Shown in pieces: positions 22,447 through 34,002 of a stretch of 64,000 nt of DNA. A program made the translations under genes and the position numbers. Below the pieces are notes generated by a model. That model ran no database searches. It was not told the DNA's origin and saw only the letters and a list, made by a program, of their open reading frames with translations. Position 1 is the stretch's first letter. The number at the start of each line of letters is the position of its first letter. The DNA is from Gambelia wislizenii (lineage: Eukaryota; Chordata; Lepidosauria; Squamata; Crotaphytidae), in assembly GCA_030847615.1 (NCBI GenBank), contig JAUMIR010000005.1:171892596-171956595 (forward strand). The letters run 5' to 3'.

Positions 22447-23024
22447 ACCTTAGACTACTGTACCTTTCCGTAATTGAACTGATACAATAACTGCACTGAA
22501 ATGTTGGCAGAGAAGAACATTTCACACCAAACAATAATTTATGAGTATAGCACTTGGGTGTAGCTAGCAAGTGCTGTGCAGTTAGCAAGACAACTGAAGT
22601 CTCCTCTTTGGGCTTCCCTTGGCTCTGTATTTCCTAGCAAACATTCCAGTCAGTACATTGCAGGATCTTCTGAGTCACATCCCTAGTTGTAAGCAGAGCT
22701 TGGAAAGTAAAGTAACTACAAACCCAGTGAACATACCCAAGTTGTTGTCTATTGTTTTAAGTACTTTTTTAAAAACAAAAAACAAATTTGCTTTTTGTTT
22801 CTCAAAAGTAACTAAAATAGATACATATAGTTACTTTTAAACACCTGCCTATTTTCCAATCAGTGGTAGAAGCCTTAGTATGAGCCAGCACTTGAACCAT
22901 GTGAAATTCTTTCTCTACCATATAGTGAGGCCTCACTTCTGTAAGTATAAAAGCAGCTAAAACAGTTGTGGTTATACTACAAAAAGAATCTTCCGTTACT
23001 GCTTTATGCAATGAAATCAGAGTG
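22447..23024. other. Intron sequence, nothing firm
   Basis: GAGCTTGGAAAGTAAAGTAA at about 22694 recalls the MITE at 13094. Otherwise unrecognised. Confidence 0.4.
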
Positions 23025-23130
23025 GCCCTGTGGCATCACTAAGGCTGGTGTCACCTCTTCCCCTGGTGGTGCCACCTGGTGTAGTTCAGCCCCTCTGCAC
23101 CCCCCCCCCTAGTGCCGCCACTAGGAGCAC
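23025..23130. mobile_element. Short DNA-transposon-like repeat F, copy 1
   Basis: GGCATCACTAAGGCTGGTGT, CACC, GGTGGTGCCACCTGGTGTAG and TAGTGCCGCCACTAGG. The ends are roughly inverted (AGTGGC.../...GCCACTAG). Second copy at 28133-28225. Confidence 0.55.
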
Positions 23131-23907
23131 CCTGTCCCAATCACCCATGGAAGAATTTTTTAATGCCATCAACTCTAAATAAGTTTTTATTGGATAATGT
23201 TCTTTGAAGCATCTTCCTTTTTTTGTCTGTGCAAATTTTCAGTAGCTGCTAGAAGACAATCATTGTCTATTTTGGATTCCACATTGTTTGAAAATGTTCT
23301 TTGGTTTGTGGGTTTGCATTGATAATAGTTTCATTTATCACTGAACTGGATACAGTGAAAAGAATACTTTTTTTATCTGCCAGAATAGCCATCTCAAATT
23401 AGAATGCTTTGGTTCCACTTAATTGTTGATCATTCTTTCTTTGGCGTTCTGTTTTTAAAGTGAGCTCTAAATGTTTTATCAGTTTCTCTTTTTCATTTGA
23501 AGCTATTATATCTGTCTCCATTGAATGCATCACAGAAGCAAACAGATTCCATATAATCCTGTCTTTTGGGCTTCTGAATACTGTACATTTAGTGGGTGTT
23601 CTTCCTTTTCTATTGTATCCACCACTGTAATTTAATTTATTTCCATTGGACCATTTTGTAGCTCCAGCTTACAGGTAATTAAAAAGAACAGCAATAGGTA
23701 AAAAAAAATCCTTGGCACTCAGAAATGATAATACCAAATGATGTTAATGACAGGGGAGTCTATAAACCACAGCAGACTCTTAACATGGCTTCTTTTGGAC
23801 CATTGTCATTTTTGTCTATGAATCTTGTGAAGTGGTCCAACTGATTCCTCCCCACCCCCGCTCTATAAAGAATAAGTTGCTGGAATCTGAATGCAAACTA
23901 GCTTTTT

Positions 23908-23939
<32 letters not shown>

Positions 23940-24679
23940 CCAGTAACAATAACTGACTAATGAGTTAACATATTTGAGGTTATTACCACATGAGTTGATG
24001 CGGTGAACACAATCATGAGCACTCTACATCTGATTTTTTCAACTCAATCATGGAATGACACAATATGAGAAGGATGTTTTCTTCAGTTGCTGAAGATCAC
24101 AGCAGAGTTCATATGCAGAGGTAGTATAGAAATAGGTAGATAAAAGCTGACAGCAGGGAATGACTCAGCAGAAGTTGCACACCCTCAAGGGATACTCCAG
24201 GAACTATCAAGTCAGCAGTTTTGTGCAGAAATCTTTATAGTGAGGATACAATTCCCTCACCCTAAAGGAACAAACCTGCCAATTTTGCCTCATGCAGGAT
24301 GCTGGTACAATACTTAGAATGCTATTGCAGTGATCTGTTTTCTTGTGTTGTATGCCACACAACTGCAACATTTTTACTGATTGCTCTTTAAGCTTCATGA
24401 GTTAAAATATACCACCACAGTTAATACTTTGAAAATATTTAATTAAATGATTTGTTTCCACTAGGCCTTGATCTATATTTATTGGGGCAGATCCAGATTT
24501 AGTCATACTTACACTCGTCATGAATAACTTAATTGATTTCAATGGGTTTACTTCAAACATGAGCAAATGTGGATGGTCTGGGGCCATTTTTGACACATCC
24601 CCAATGTGTCATCCCCAAGAGCAATGGCTCTTATGAGTCTTCTTTACATTCCTAAATAAGTCTCCTCCTCCTCCTCATG
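23131..24679. other. Intron sequence with a CA microsatellite
   Basis: (CA)n at 23909-23939, and a worn CCTATGCA-type unit near 24485-24560 (TTGATTTCAATGGGTTTACTT). Nothing else. Confidence 0.6.
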
Positions 24680-25130
24680 GCTGGAATTCACTAAGGAACT
24701 TACAAATGTTACACATTTATATTCACAGTCCCTATATATATATCCCTAGTTTACGGTATATGAAGGGACCATGAAAGCCCCCCATTTCCACTTACTGGGC
24801 AACAGCTGCTACTGTTGATGGAAGTCTGTTTCCCTGTTGATCAGGAAGCAGCTGGCTAGCATTCCAAATCCCCCCTCATATGAGCAATCTCCAGTGCTAG
24901 GGAGAATTGTAACAGGGACCCTGCCTCCTGGCAGTTGCACTGGAGATGGCTCATGGGAGGAGGTGGGGATGTCAGTCAGCTGCTTCTTGATTGATAAGGG
25001 AATAGACCTCCATTGATTGCAGCAGCTGTTGCCCAATAAGTAAAGACTGGGCTGAGAACCATTATATAACTCAGTAACTATGGTTGTTACACTTTCATAA
25101 CTGCCTTAGTTTGCCCTTGTGATTCTGGTC
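24680..25130. mobile_element. MITE family C, copy 1
   Basis: Left end GCTGGAATTCACTAAGGAAC, internal TATCCCTAGTTTACGG, ACTTACTGGGCAACAGCTGC and GATCAGGAAGCAGCTGGCTA. The right end has CTTTCATAACTGCCTTAGTT. Collinear with 58641-59061. Confidence 0.75.
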
Positions 25131-25735
25131 AAATAGAAACAGTGGAACGTGCTTTTTCAGTGTTTGTATTACAGAGACCTACGTACTCATCTTATTTTGC
25201 CAATATTCCACAAACATCCAGGATGTTCAGAACAGTTTCTTGTTTCTTTGCTGCTTTCAGATACTAATCCTATTATAATAGAAAAAGTGGCAAAATTCTG
25301 TGCGGCAGCAATTAAAATTTGATGGATGATTACTTGCACCATGGATTAGTATAATGAATATCTAGTTGGGCTCTGTCAGGACTAACTGGGTTCTGTCCTG
25401 TGACAGATTAATGCTTATCTGTATTTGTATTCTTTTATAGATATTTATATGTATTTTTACCTCTTCTGTGAGTTTTTTATTGATTGTATTTTGTATACTG
25501 TATTTTCTTGTTATTATGCTGATCTGTGACTGTAATAAATAATATCTATCTATCTATCTATCTATCTATGTATCTGCCTTAGTGAATTCCGGATAGCTAG
25601 TATGTCATCTTTGGTCACATAATAATTAGTTTGTTATATTAGAGTCTGGGAACATTTCTTTCCAGATAGAATATATTCTGTTTTGGTGACCTCAGTCTAA
25701 TGGATTTGCTTTGTAATAGTATTCCATTATTAATC
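25131..25735. other. Intron with (GATA/CTAT)n microsatellite
   Basis: (TATC)n at 25544-25573, preceded by TGTGACTGTAATAAATAATA, possibly a LINE-type tail. Nothing else recognised. Confidence 0.6.
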
Positions 25736-26111
25736 TGTTTTCTGCTGCTATTTAGTCATCATCATTGTTATCGTCATTGTAATAGTTCATCTTCATCATC
25801 GTCTTCATCATTTATATCCTGCTGTTCTCTCAGTAATGAGAGTCAGGGTGGCTAACAGCATATTAAAAAAAATACTGATTTAAACTATACAAAAGCTTCA
25901 ATAAAAGTATATATAAAAGTAATTGGAAAAGCAACTAAATTAATAAATTAAAATCAGTAAACATTAAGAAGTTTAAAATTCATTAAAAGATTACATATTA
26001 GCTAACCCACATTGGAAACTGTTTAATGCAGTGTAGATGTGTAAATAGCTGTTGCTTAAAACAATTTGTAAGCCGCTCTGATAGCCTTGTGGCTGAAGAG
26101 CGGGGTATGTA

Positions 26112-26142
<31 letters not shown>

Positions 26143-26145
26143 CAA
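25736..26145. repeat. Two LINE-type 3' tails
   Basis: An (ATC)n tract, then ATTTATATCCTGCTGTTCTC and AGTCAGGGTGGCTAACAGCA. Next comes TTGTAAGCCGCTCTGATAGC and GAGCGGGGTATGTATAAATA, ending in (AAAT)n at 26110-26142. The second is a classic sauropsid LINE 3' end in plus orientation. Confidence 0.65.
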
Positions 26146-26214
26146 AAAACATAGAAACCTTTAAAAAGAGCACTACCATTGGGTATTGGTAACTAGTTTG
26201 TATTAACAATCCCG

Positions 26215-26325
26215 ATGTATTCCCTAGTTTAGGGGATATGTAGGAACTGTGAAAGTTTCCCCAATCCCCACTTACCAGGCAGCAGGCACTGTAGTTGGCC
26301 TTCCAGTAGCAGCACCACAACTCTC
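26215..26325. mobile_element. MITE family C, internal fragment
   Basis: GTATTCCCTAGTTTAGGGG, CCCCAATCCCCACTTACC, GGCAGCAGGCACTGTAGTTG match the middle of 58641-59061. Both ends missing. Confidence 0.65.
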
Positions 26326-27660
26326 CTGACCTTTGTCTTATTCTCAGAACTGAGATAAAGTACCAGCACTCCCCCCACCTTCACCCCCACCCTGGCTTCT
26401 GGAAAACTCCTGACCAGTCATGCTTTCTGTTGCCTCCACAGCCATTTCTAGCATAAACAAATATGGGAGGTTGCTTATTTTAAGTCCGACTATTGATCCC
26501 TTTAGTCCAGTATTGTCTGCACTGACTTTCAACCATTCTCTGGGATATGTGTCTTTCCCAGCTATTCCAGGAACTATCGAGGGGTGAATCTTGGGTCTTT
26601 TGTATACAAACCATGTGCTTCAGCATTGAGTTACAGACCTTATTTGGTCTGTGCAGTAGAGGAAGGTGTTAAGATGTAGATGGAATAAGGAAGAAAGCAA
26701 AGGAAGGAAGTATAATATTCCCTGTTGGACATGTGCTTTCTTTGGATTCTGGGGAAACAGATTTGCTTATGTTTTTGCCATTTACAGGTTTCATTTTTGG
26801 AATGTAGACTTAGGGAAGATCTCAATGTATTTGCTGTTGGAAACTTTCAATGTATAGCAGGTCACATTTCAGCACACCTGAATACAACATCCAAAGGAAG
26901 CCAGCACTATATTAATTAAAATGCAGTGTCAGGATCTGCTGATAGGATCTGACATGTTTTTCTCTGTCTATCTTTCTTTTTAAAAAAGGTTACTTACATC
27001 TACAGAATGCTGACCAATGCATTAATGTTAGGCACCTTTGCCGGTAAATCAATATGTGTCCATCGTTGTTTGCCACTACCTGTTTCTAATTTCTCAACAC
27101 TAGGTAATTCTTTAAAACATAAACCATTTCTGTTTCATTCAGTCTATAATCTGATGCAAACTTGGTTGTAAGTAAATCCTATTGAAGTCAGTCAGCATTC
27201 TTTCTCAATAAACATGCATATAGTTGTGCAACAAGGGTCAAGGATATTATAAACATATATTTTTGATTTCATATCTATTCTTAGAATCCACAATTTGTCT
27301 TGATAACTGTACATTCCATACGTTGCTCTGATTTTATCCTCCAAGGCACTTAGAGCAGGAATTAAGCCAAGGGAGCATTTGTGATCAGAGCAACATCTCT
27401 AGGTTCATCGATTGGATTGCATACAGGAAAAAATGGAACAGGGTCTCCCACATCCAAATCCAGTACTGTGTATTACAACTGTATCTTCTGAGATGCCTCT
27501 CATTGTAGTTAGGCATTACAAATAGTTAACAGGCACACTTTCAGTTACTAGGTGGAGCTCTAAACATGCATTCACCAAGAAAATGTGGATAGAGGTAGTG
27601 GGGTCACTACTTCCTTCTAGCTCCTTCTCCTATGTCCTAGCCCATACCATAATCTCAGCT
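26326..27660. other. Intron sequence, nothing firm
   Basis: A possible worn CCTATGCA-type unit at 27160-27230. No gene recognised. Confidence 0.5.
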
Positions 27661-27750
27661 CTTTATACGTACTTGAAGCCACCTTGAATCCCATCTTGGC
27701 ATAAAGGGAAGATATACATTCAATAAATAAATAAATAAATAAATAAATAC
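27661..27750 (+). repeat. LINE-type 3' tail with (AAAT)n
   Basis: CTTGAAGCCACCTTGAATCC, CATCTTGGCATAAAGGGAAG, then (AATA)n at 27721-27750. Similar to tails at 26070 and 45410. Confidence 0.65.
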
Positions 27751-28132
27751 TGAATGGAAAGGCTGAAAGAGGTTTTTTTTTCACATTCTGCTTCTAATCA
27801 CAAACCTTGATCAATAGGGATCCCAACATGGTTCTGAGCTATGTGAAAGGTTCCAACCAATATGCTGAATTTTCTCCTTCAAACCTTATGCTTAACATTC
27901 AGCAATCTGGGGTTACAGCTGATGATGAGAGGGATATTGTGGACAGCATGATATACTTCCCCCTCCCCGAACCACATAAAGACAAATGTCTAAGTAAGAC
28001 TATATGTTAGAAATGTTGTACTCATAAGCCCCTGCTCATTAAATAAAATTTCAGTGCTGTCTCTAAGGATTCAAGGGTTCTATTGAATGTAGTCAGACAT
28101 ATTTCTAAATTAACACATGAAGGATTGCAGTG
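27751..28132. other. Intron sequence, nothing recognised
   Basis: A 67-codon open frame (27807-28010) is unrecognised. Confidence 0.5.
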
Positions 28133-28225
28133 CTCTGGTGTCACGAAGGCTGGTGTCACCCCTCTCCAAGATGGTGTCACCTGGTGTGGTTCGGCCTCCC
28201 TGCATCCTCCTTGTGCCACCACTGT
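28133..28225. mobile_element. Short DNA-transposon-like repeat F, copy 2
   Basis: GGTGTCACGAAGGCTGGTGT, ATGGTGTCACCTGGTGTGGT, TTGTGCCACCACTG. Collinear with 23025-23130. Confidence 0.55.
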
Positions 28226-28469
28226 ATGTAGGTTAACCTCATATAGCCATTTTTCTCATGACAAGAAGAGGAGAAACATTTTTTAGGCTGGTAGTTCTAA
28301 CAATATCTGTTAGATAGAAAGTTTCTCTTTTCCTTTTATTTGTCATTCTTGCCTTCATTAGTTATGACTGTAATGATACTGAAGCTCAAACTGATAGTGG
28401 GGGACATTGAAAGGAAACGTTGTTTTCATACATTCTTTATATTATCAGTTCTCTTGAAAAGTGACTATG

Positions 28470-29015
28470 AGGTGTTAATGATTGACGCATGAAATAACGA
28501 GACCAGACACAGAAGATTGGGTTGAAATACGGGCCACTTTATTGATATCTTACCTATTTATTGTATGTTTCTTGGGGGATGCAACCTGTAAAGGGGAGAT
28601 CCCTTGCGGGGGCAGCTGGGCAATTGTTCACAAGTGACCTAACTCCCAGCATCCCTGGGCGACTCACCTGAGCCCCAATGGGGATCCCGGTGTCTGGGGT
28701 TCCCTTTGGGTGCCATCTGCTGGAGGGCCCTGCAGCGAGCAGCAAATCCTTAAGCCGTGTAGCTTCTGTGAAGGATCGCAACCCGATGCTGGCCCTAAGG
28801 ATAGCCTACCTTGCTGTACCCCATCCATTAAGATGCCGATACAGTTCAGTGAGGGCTATCCTTCCACAAATAGCCCCAGCCTCAGCCTGGCCCCTGTCTC
28901 CTCCTAGCCAGGGCGTAGCCACGCCCTGGCCAACCCCTGTGCTCATCTCCATGCCCATCATTAAAACACCTCCCTGGGATCTACCATTCTTTAAGATCCG
29001 GGGGGGGGATGTCTG
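28470..29015 (-). mobile_element. GC-rich element with LTR-like 3' end (family E), minus copy
   Basis: The most GC- and CpG-rich segment in the window. Read on the minus strand it ends ATAAATAGGT, AATAAAGTGGCCCGTATTTC, CTTCTGTGTCTGGTCTCGTT. This is the same tail seen twice at 51836-52180 and 52631-52970 (for example GGTCTCATTATTCCATGG). A shared upstream GGGCTCAGGTG and TCTCCCCTTT...AGGTT also align. AATAAA lies at 28538-28543 in reverse. Open frames on both strands have no recognisable domain. Likely the terminal part of an LTR or DIRS/Ngaro-like retroelement; class uncertain. Confidence 0.6.
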
Positions 29016-29088
29016 GTAGTTCAAGAAAATGTTTATTTTAAGTGTGGTACTCCATAGTAAAAACGAGCTCAGAAACTGAGTTACGACA

Positions 29089-29270
29089 CAGTGGGCCCTT
29101 CCCCTCTGCATGGGCTTGGTTCCAGGCCCCCACATGGGTAGAAAAAAACCATATTAATCAATGGTGGCATGTGCACACAGCCATGAACTTCCATTGAATA
29201 ATATGGAGCATTGCGATCCACAGACACTTCCTGCATGGATGGCTAGCCCACAGGTAGGGCAGGGCCACTA
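29089..29270. mobile_element. Tigger-like MITE (CAGTGGGCCCTT end)
   Basis: CAGTGGGCCCTTCCCCTCTG at the left, TTGGTTCCAGGCCCCCACAT inside, and GGTAGGGCAGGGCCACTA at the right as an imperfect inverse, followed by TA. The left flank is CA, so the target duplication is not intact. Confidence 0.5.
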
Positions 29271-30312
29271 TAATTAAGTAGCCAGCATAGGACTGCTGAG
29301 AAATGTGAAAGTATCAGCATCCTTGACAAAAACTAGAAAACAATTAAGAAAAAAAAAACCCTGAAAGGGGAAAATACACTTCAAAATACTCAAAGGATGA
29401 AAAAGCAGTGGCCACAGAATGCTGTGGCTTATAGTGTGGTATGAGGTATCCTGGGGTGGAAAACATGGCTGGTTGTCAGGAGCATTCCACACTGAACAAG
29501 ATTGATACAGATCCCACGTGTTCCAATAAGGAATGACCAACTAGATAAGACTACAGACTTAATGGTCTTGTCACTGAAGTATTTATTTATTTGATTTATG
29601 TGCCACCTTTCTCCCAAAATGGGATTAGTTTTGGGTGATTTATATCCAGACCATTTAGGCAATTTACTATTATCTACATTGACTGTCAAAGTTCTTCAAA
29701 GCCTTAAGCAATGTCTTTCTAAGTCCAGACTGAAGATACCTGAGATTGTATCTGTAAAAGATGTGCTCTGGCGTGGCAACAACTCAAGGTGTTTAGATGA
29801 AGTGTCTGCCTAAAAAGAATCCTCTAGAACCAGTCTGAGCAACAGAAACAAGCATTTTCAACTATGAATAACTCTAGATCATCCATCATTGACTATGTGG
29901 TATTCCTTGTACCTTATCTGATAGGAACATGTTTAAGGTTAGCATCCAAGGGGATTCATAATGGTTTGGTGGAGAGTAGTGCAAATGAATGAGCCTGTCT
30001 CCCTTTTCTTCTAACAGAAGGAGTATTTTTTTCAGTGTTTTAACTCTTATCCTCCTATGGCAGCATCAATGGGGCAATGATGTAATACGGCATGGCATGT
30101 GAGCTGCCATAATGCATATGTGTCACTAACCAGAGTAATATATGTTTTGCTTAAACCACAAGTATTTGTAATCAAGAATAATCAGGCATGTATTGTAAAG
30201 CTATTGTGGTGATCATGCAGCAAATTGTATCATAGGAATGTAGGGTTGTTTGGCAATATTCTCTTGGGCTCTTTTCTTCTAACCCCATTTTAATTTACAG
30301 AAATTGATATTA
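29271..30312. other. Intron sequence with one LINE-type tail scrap
   Basis: TTGATTTATGTGCCACCTTT and CTCCCAAAATGGGATTAG at 29585-29630. Otherwise unrecognised. Confidence 0.55.
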
Positions 30313-30565
30313 TAGTAGCTCCCCCACATCCGCTTATTGGCCATCTGCTGATTCAATTATCTGTGGAGACCGACAGTGTGGGGGATGGGGGAGGGAGGGG
30401 AGGAGAAGTAGATCTGCCTCCCTTCTCCCTTCACCCCCTGGATCCCCCCCCGGATCATTCCCATGGCGGAAATGACAACAGGGGTGTTTGCTATTATCTG
30501 CAGGTTTCATTAGCCACGGGGGAGGGGGCTGGAACCAATCCTCCACGGATACGGGGATCCTACTG
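30313..30565. mobile_element. Tigger-like MITE directly upstream of the GRM8 exon
   Basis: The left end AGTAGCTCCCCCACATCCGC and right end ACGGATACGGGGATCCTACTG are inverse copies. TA flanks at 30311-30312 and 30566-30567. The body is GC-rich (GGATCCCCCCCCGGATC). Its right end is only 43 bp from the first exon base. Confidence 0.82.
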
Positions 30566-30608
30566 TATTTTAAAAAAGATCCTAAGATGCTTGTTCTGAT
30601 TTTTATAG
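30566..30608 (+). promoter_or_regulatory. 3' splice site region of the GRM8 exon
   Basis: The span from the MITE to the exon contains TGCTTGTTCTGATTTTTATAG. CTGAT is the nearest plausible branch-point motif and the pyrimidine run is short. The functional branch point could instead lie within the MITE. Confidence 0.6.
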
Positions 30609-30745
30609 GTAGTGCTGGAACACCTGTGGTTTTCAATGAAAATGGAGATGCGCCTGGACGTTACGATATCTTCCAATATCAGCTAACCAATCGAAGTGCA
30701 GAATATAAAATTATTGGCCACTGGACAAACCAACTTCATCTGAAT
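30609..30745 (+). CDS. GRM8: Single internal exon of a group III metabotropic glutamate receptor, best match GRM8
   Basis: Metabotropic glutamate receptor 8 is a presynaptic class C GPCR that senses glutamate and signals through Gi/o. The exon encodes 45 full codons plus the last two bases of a split glycine codon. It reads (G)SAGTPVVF, then [16 protein letters not shown], and ends [10 protein letters not shown]. This stretch closes the Venus-flytrap ligand-binding domain just before the cysteine-rich linker. The acceptor is TTTTTATAG before 30609 (phase 1 entry) and the donor is AAT|GTAAGT at 30745/30746 (phase 0 exit). From memory, the [13 protein letters not shown] ending favours GRM8 over GRM4 (IGSWTDHLHL), GRM7 (IGQWTDELQL) and GRM6. 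No stop interrupts the frame, and an in-frame ORF would run through the donor into the intron. No other exon of the gene was recognised in the window. Exon identity is very secure; the paralogue call is strong but rests on recall. Confidence 0.93.
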
Positions 30746-31230
30746 GTAAGTTTGTATATTGCTGAATTTTAATTGCATTCTTTATCATATTTTGGTTCTT
30801 TCAAGTAAGAGGAGCCACAAATAACATTTAGAATGTTTTCACTTGATTTCCTTTAAACTGTGCTTTAACAGCATATGCTACTGTGATATATCATTGATAA
30901 ATTAATTTTGAGGTTTATAGTGTAGGTGTGTAGGAACAAATGGCCAAGGCAACTGTTTCTTTCAGTGTGTTATTTCCAGTAGAGGGCAGAACACGTGTGG
31001 TGGTTTTCTCCTACAGAAGAAGAAATAATGCAAAGAAAAGGCTGCATCATTAGTGGCATTTTCTGGTTGAGGTGTAAAACCCAAAATGTATTTTAAATAA
31101 ATACATAAATAAAGCCCAGCCAGTAGGCCACAGAATACGGCCCCTGGACCACATGTTTGCCATTCCCAAAGCCTCATGCCAGTTTAATTTTTTTGGCCAG
31201 AAACTGTGCATAAATCCCCTCCTAGCCTTA
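30746..31230. other. Intron sequence just after the exon
   Basis: Contains GGACCACATGTTTGCCATTC (about 31146), which resembles the CCACATGTTT hAT-type terminus. No other feature. Confidence 0.45.
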
Positions 31231-31886
31231 GGGCTTTTCTATATGGCAAAAATACTCCTCATATAATTTGAGGAGAATACTTTTCATCCCAATAGGACCC
31301 CGCATTATTTCTCCATATTCAGAAAGAGGTGGGGCAAAAACTCCAAATACTCCACAGGAAAAGCCTTCACTACTTTCCCCATATTTTTTTAAAAAAAAAC
31401 TCTGAAGGAAATGCGGATTCCTGCTCATTAGGACAACCGATTCACTTTGCTGCACATTCCCGATAAGAGCAGAAATGGAAAGCTGATTGGTCAGACATGC
31501 TCAGGGGGTTGAGCTTGCTGACAAGGCAAGTACCTGGAACCACCATGTTGGATTTTTGCTGTAGCAATTATGCACTGAGACAATGAAACAGTCTTTCTTC
31601 TTTTTTTCTGTTTATTTAAGCAAAAGATTGCACTTCTGTGCCTTGAAGTTGCTTTTTTAAAAAAAGCAACAACAATGTTCAGCGGTTGCAACTGGTGACA
31701 ATAAAGACACAAGTAATTCACTCACATATGCCATCTTAATTCACAGGCATGTCCATTCAAACAACAAATGTGTAAGGCTTCGCATGCCTGAGATCTTGAA
31801 AAAACCCATGGAGACAAATGAAAGCTGCTGCAAATTGGCATTAGTGTGCATTAATCCACATTTTATTCCCTCATATAGATGAGCCT
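31231..31886. mobile_element. MITE family A, copy 1
   Basis: GGGCTTTTCTATATGG at the left and CATATAGATGAGCCT at the right are inverse copies. TTA flanks both sides (31228-31230, 31887-31889). The interior (31300-31350) shares a repeat with 8430-8475. Confidence 0.65.
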
Positions 31887-31896
31887 TTAGTGTTAT

Positions 31897-31940
31897 GATA
31901 AGTCAGATATGACTTGAAGACACAGAACAGCAACAAATTA
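31897..31940 (-). mobile_element. SINE/BovB tail scrap
   Basis: ATAAGTCAGATATGACTTGA, AGACACAGAACAGCAACAA, the 3' tail common to BovB and the SINE, here in plus sense. Confidence 0.6.
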
Positions 31941-34000
31941 AGATTTCAAGTACACGTTATGTGTAATGAACACATTTATTTTCGTGTTTTTCCTAATACA
32001 CATTTTTGTAGATTTCTCCCATTGACTAAAATATGTTTGTGCATATTTTCCAGTTGGACAGATTTTAGCCATTCACATTTTTAAAATGTAAGTGTGATTA
32101 CATCCATGTTTTAGTTCTCTTAAGACTTATAGCAGGCATCACAAGTATGTACATTTCTGAGGAAAGGCCCTCGTTTTCTTGCAGTAAGTCTCTGGAGCTG
32201 GATGATTTTAGCAAAAACCTTGAACCTACCAGAATACACTTCCATCCCTAGAAGCTATGCCCTAAATCCAGTTTTGAGGTCCAGCTATAGCAAACCCATT
32301 TAATCAATTCTTGAATGATAAGTCAACACTACATTGGCTTAATGGAACTACTGTAGTTGGAATTAGCAATTGGATTCAGACTTAAGTTTTTCCTAACAGC
32401 CTGCCCAAACAGGCTTCACACAGCTTTGGTATGCAGTGTAACAGGCAAATGATAAACAATAAGAGAAAAGAACAGTGTAAGTATTTGCAAATGATTGGTC
32501 CTCCGAGACTACTTTACAGTAATTATCAGTGTGCTACCAACAGTAATCATATAACAGCTACCCGTTTCCAGTCACTGCAGTGATAATGCACCTTACCATA
32601 TTCTGCTGCTTACTTTCTATTGCTTCCTGGCAAGAGTCCATCCAACTCTTTTCTTATGTGAAAAGAAAAAGATGTGGTCTTTGGCTCAGAAACTAGAATC
32701 TATTCCTCCACCTTCCTGTGGAGGTCCTCAAAAAGCAGAGGAGGTAATGCAGGATACATTTTCAGTGTGACCTAAACCTAGAGAGCGTTTTCTCATTAAC
32801 TCCAGATCCATGTTTTACTATCAGTGAATATTAAATAACATTTTAAACATAAGTAGTAATATCCATGTGCATCCTGACCAAATGTCTCCTTTCAGTTTTA
32901 ATTTGTTCTTGATTATTTATCCCTAATAAGACTGATTGAATTAATGTGTAGTCTGCAGCTTTTTCAGTTACAGTTGCTTGCCCGCCTAAGCCTGTGCAAA
33001 TATATTTATTTATATTTAGTTATTCAAGGCACTAATTTATTGCCTCTCAACCCACCAGGGCCCCCAAAGGCAACATAGAATTTATAAAAGCACTTTTAAA
33101 GCATTGAATAAATAACTAAAAACCAATCAAAAACCAGTCCAAACTCCTCTTTTACAACACCCCCCAACAAACATCTAGAGTGCATACCACTAATTTTAAT
33201 GTGTTATATCAACAGGGATGTCCTAGAGTTTGTAACTCTAGACTATGAATCTGTAACTGCTCTGTATTCAGTAGGGGGTTTACCACACTCCGAAGAAAAG
33301 TGACAAGGCAGCAGGAATGTTTCATCTTCTGTGCTGCCTTACTGCTGATATAAAACCGTATCTTTATGGTAACCAGAAAAACCTGTTAGCAAAAAGACAC
33401 AGTTTTACCTTTGTTCCCCACAGGACTGGAGTGAAAGAACACCAGAACAACAACGACATCATGCAGTAAGGCAGTATGGAAAACAGAACATTCCTGTTAC
33501 CTTGCCACTTTTCTTTGGAGTGTGCTAAGCCTTTAAGACTGTGTATTCACAATCATGGCATTATTGCCACAATTGTAAATTCCCCCCTAAACCTGCCTCA
33601 GCAGCCTGCAGCTACATCTAGTGATGGAGGTCTTTTCAGCTGGTGATCAGGATGCAGGGGGATATTTCCAGCCCCCTCCCACCAATGAGGTTATGACAAT
33701 CAGAAGATGGACCCCTTTCACAGTTCTTCATAGCAATGTCACTCGCTAGCAGAAGTGTGTTACTAATGTCATATCCACTCAGTATAGGCCCACTGAGAGG
33801 CACCTGGCACAACCCAGGGATGAACTAATCTACGAGTAGCCAAACACCAGAACTGCACAGCAGAATGGGCACAAGAACAAAAGCTTCAGCCAGCAGCTGT
33901 TCACTGCTCTGACCCACTTTCACACAAAAAAACACTTACAGGCAGTGAGGTTCCTCCAAAGATATCTGGAGGTCTTTATCTTCAGTTTCAGTATAAACAA
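31941..34000. other. Intron sequence with one LINE-type tail
   Basis: At 33001-33140: TATTTATTTATATTTAGTTA, TATTGCCTCTCAACCCACC and a run of AAAACCAATCAAAAACC. No gene recognised. Confidence 0.5.
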
Positions 34001-34002
34001 AA

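Larger units (their letters stand above)
1..30608 (+). other. 3' part of a GRM8 intron
   Basis: Sequence upstream of the exon, ending in the acceptor AG at 30607-30608. I saw no second exon and no conserved receptor motif here on either strand. The interval is intronic by inference from the exon and its splice sites; its upstream end lies outside the window. Confidence 0.85.

Noticed and set aside
28554..29135. Overlapping open frames on both strands in the GC-rich block, considered as a host exon or retrogene
   Set aside because: The block shares its tail with two other loci in the window, so it is a mobile element. No protein family was recognised.
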